Assembly: GCA_963707875.1 (NCBI GenBank)
Contig: CAVPRU010000003.1
Location: forward strand, 375,588-439,587
DNA: 64,000 nt
Direction: 5' to 3'
From: SZUA-320 sp963707875
Lineage (GTDB): Bacteria > Gemmatimonadota > Gemmatimonadetes > Gemmatimonadales > GWC2-71-9
In this document: positions 63,774-64,000 of the stretch, piece after piece
How positions within the stretch are numbered: position 1 is the stretch's first letter
Layout of the letters: every line of letters begins with the position of its first letter
Position numbers and translations under genes: made by a program
The notes under the pieces: model-generated
Told to the model about the DNA's origin: nothing
The model's database searches: none
Seen by the model: the letters and a program-made list of their open reading frames with translations, nothing else

Positions 63774-64000
63774 TCGAATCGGGCCAAGGACTCGTCGTTT
63801 TATTCTCTCCTCCACGAAGGACCGGTTACGCCCGCCCTGCGAGAACTGAGGCAACGAGACGGTGATGGCGCCTGGGTCGGGTCCGGAGGTATTGGGCAGA
63901 CCGGCTTGCGGTCGCGCTGTCCCACGGAATAGCTTGCCGACTCACGGGTCAGCGCGGCGGCTTGTTCGATCATCCCCTGTGAACATCTCAAGAGGTCACC
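63774..64000. other. No supported feature to window end
   Basis: About 227 bases after HigA. A short minus-strand open frame (63800-63991) has no ribosome site or recognisable family and is probably random. Confidence 0.5.

Noticed and set aside
63800..63991. 63-residue minus-strand open frame at the window end
   Set aside because: Cys/Pro/Arg-rich, no ribosome site or motif.
1..64000. CRISPR array or prophage
   Set aside because: No regularly spaced repeats and no phage structural or replication genes.

Overview
The window is GC-rich, densely packed with genes and typical of a Gemmatimonadota-like bacterium (inference from gene content). Pointers are the many secreted M28/M61/M1-like metallopeptidases and amidohydrolases, a Ser/Thr kinase fused to a TolB-like propeller, a giant SARP/BTAD-ATPase-propeller regulator, short lipoproteins, trypsin-nuclease fusions, and a Bacteroidetes-style TTTG/TAnnTTTG promoter. 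There is no rRNA, convincing tRNA, CRISPR array, transposase or phage gene.

Layout. 0-9.8 kb: exported peptidases and amidohydrolases (two M28, an imidazolonepropionase-type amidohydrolase, a D-aminoacylase-type amidohydrolase, an M61-PDZ peptidase) with a methyltransferase, a saccharopine-dehydrogenase-like reductase and a DinB protein. 9.8-17.1 kb: housekeeping and membrane genes (DUF4153, threonine-dehydratase-like, MFS, coaA) and small lipoproteins. 17.1-23.7 kb: a run of conserved genes carrying many single-base frameshifts (S9 peptidase, lipoprotein, Ser/Thr kinase, glycerophosphodiesterase), interrupted by a ParE-type toxin-antitoxin pair and a deleted HigA relic. 23.7-34.6 kb: an accessory stretch with a lower-GC membrane protein carrying a Nudix-like motif, a ~1,350-residue BTAD/ATPase/propeller regulator divergent from a large lipoprotein, a frameshifted trypsin-nuclease fusion, and a propeller-like exported protein.

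34.8-43.0 kb: the most interesting locus, eight minus-strand genes joined by overlapping starts and stops. They encode an alpha-oxoamine-synthase-type PLP enzyme, a UbiA prenyltransferase, a diacylglycerol/sphingosine-kinase-like protein, a ThiL/AIR-synthase-like protein, an FtsX-like permease, a LolD-like ATPase, a BtaA-like DUF3419 transferase and a GNAT acyltransferase. Together they look like an undescribed pathway that builds, modifies and exports an amino lipid. 43.7-45.4 kb is a graveyard of toxin-antitoxin and trypsin-nuclease fragments, with one intact AbrB antitoxin and a frameshifted PIN toxin.

45.5-54.9 kb: small membrane proteins, lipoproteins, a thioesterase, a methyltransferase and an M1-like peptidase. 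55.2-59.4 kb: a GntR regulator with a palindromic operator next to an ornithine-cyclodeaminase-like / SelA-like / BNR-sialidase-like operon. 60.1-62.0 kb: a LytS/LytTR two-component pair. 62.1-63.8 kb: a lipoprotein, a truncated membrane gene fused to a glycerophosphodiesterase relic, and an intact HigBA module whose operator lies inside a near-consensus promoter. All functional calls come from reading motifs by eye; no database search was run.
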